Positions 63,377-64,000 of a DNA stretch of 64,000 nucleotides are shown one piece after another; the stretch's first letter is position 1, and the number at the start of each line of letters is the position of its first letter. Origin of the DNA: Amaranthus tricolor (lineage: Eukaryota; Streptophyta; Magnoliopsida; Caryophyllales; Amaranthaceae); NCBI RefSeq assembly GCF_026212465.1, contig NC_080055.1:15002858-15066857 (forward strand). Direction: 5' to 3'. The notes below the pieces were generated by a model. That model was given only the letters and a program-made list of their open reading frames with translations, was not told the DNA's origin and searched no databases. The position numbers and the translations under genes were made by a program.

Positions 63377-64000
63377 ACTGTCAACGAAATCTTCCCAAAC
63401 GTTTACCAATTTTACCTACTGTCCATATAAGTATGTGATAAAAATTTCAAGTCCATATTTCTTTGTTTGGTAATTATTTTATATTTTATCATTTTACAAT
63501 TTATCGTTAAACAATTTAACGATTATTCAAAAATTTTAAAAAAAATTCAAAACTAAATATATTCTGGCCAAATCTTGTTGGAGACATTATAATATGTTTT
63601 TATTAATAATTTTTGATGATGAAGAGTTCATTTAATACCATGTTTTATAATAAGAGTATTTAACACCTTAAAATCCATTAAAATATCAATTTAACGAATA
63701 ATCTCAACAAAAAGTATCCAAGAAATTTTCTTAACATATGGCTACTGAAAATTTCTCTTAAAATGAATTTAAAATGTTTTCAAATTCATATAATCATTTC
63801 CATCACAATAACTTTCACAAAGTAGTGTTAAACATGCCTTTAAACATACAATAATTTATAAAATCAACATGCATGATGCCCACAATAATAATACATGTAA
63901 TAAATTATTCCATACTCAAATTTATCATTTTCACATCATTTTTCAAGATTTAAGAACTTCACTTTGAGAATTTATTTTTTTTTATTTTTTTTTTAAAAAG
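63377..64000 (+). mobile_element. LTR sequence of the 35.4-39.5 kb solo-LTR family (partial)
   Basis: The sequence is the reverse complement of about 37440-36800 with high identity, for example CCAATTTTACCTACTGTC, ATATTCTGGCCAAATCTTGT and AACACCTTAAAATCCA. It runs off the window. Confidence 0.85.

Overview
This is a stretch of nuclear genome from a flowering plant, almost certainly a dicot. The evidence is two intron-rich plant genes (an ATG8 and an 11-exon GT31 galactosyltransferase), AT-rich noncoding DNA, and dense nested plant transposons (MULE, hAT, Stowaway, CACTA, Ty3/gypsy Tat, copia). The Ulp1-like and zf-GRF accessory proteins inside the MULEs look like those common in Caryophyllales, but I cannot name a genus. 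Nothing suggests bacterial, organellar or viral DNA.

Layout. 1-1.58 kb: AT-rich, no gene. About 1.59-10.35 kb: a decayed MULE with a FAR1/Mutator-type transposase on + and a Ulp1-like C48 protease gene on -; most of its introns and spacers consist of a degenerate ~22-nt repeat. 10.93-13.13 kb: an apparently intact five-exon ATG8 gene. 13.28-14.93 kb: a Stowaway-type element carrying a hAT insertion with an exact 8-bp target duplication and a probable Helitron. 15.4-18.3 kb: remnants of copia and gypsy pol, a tandem repeat and a Stowaway MITE. 18.51-21.04 kb: a solo LTR with TSD TTAAG. 21.06-25.17 kb: a MULE with ~150-bp TIRs and a 9-bp TSD; its transposase has lost the DDE core, and it carries a zf-GRF/coiled-coil/TM gene. 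25.79-31.52 kb: the GT31 gene on -, full reading frame (396 aa). 32.5-35.4 kb: AT-rich DNA with degenerate satellite units, interrupted by a 4.13-kb solo LTR (35.40-39.53 kb, TSD ATAAA). 40.9-41.6 kb: possible copia LTR. 41.84-46.25 kb: a third MULE with three palindromes at each end, containing a truncated MuDR-type N-terminus and a nested CACTA fragment. 46.71-59.17 kb: a complete-length Tat-lineage gypsy element (12.46 kb, TSD CTCCC) on -, with an antisense four-exon accessory gene on +. 59.2-64 kb: a hairpin cluster, a hAT element, and LTR sequence that changes family across a 540-bp TA repeat.

Only ATG8 and the GT31 galactosyltransferase look like functioning host genes. ATG8 is the ubiquitin-like protein of autophagosome membranes; the GT31 enzyme is a Golgi enzyme probably building arabinogalactan side chains. 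All transposon genes here carry stops, frameshifts or domain losses, so the mobile elements look non-autonomous. Several insertion events can be ordered because target duplications are preserved. All coordinates for exons and element ends were read by eye from splice signals and repeats.
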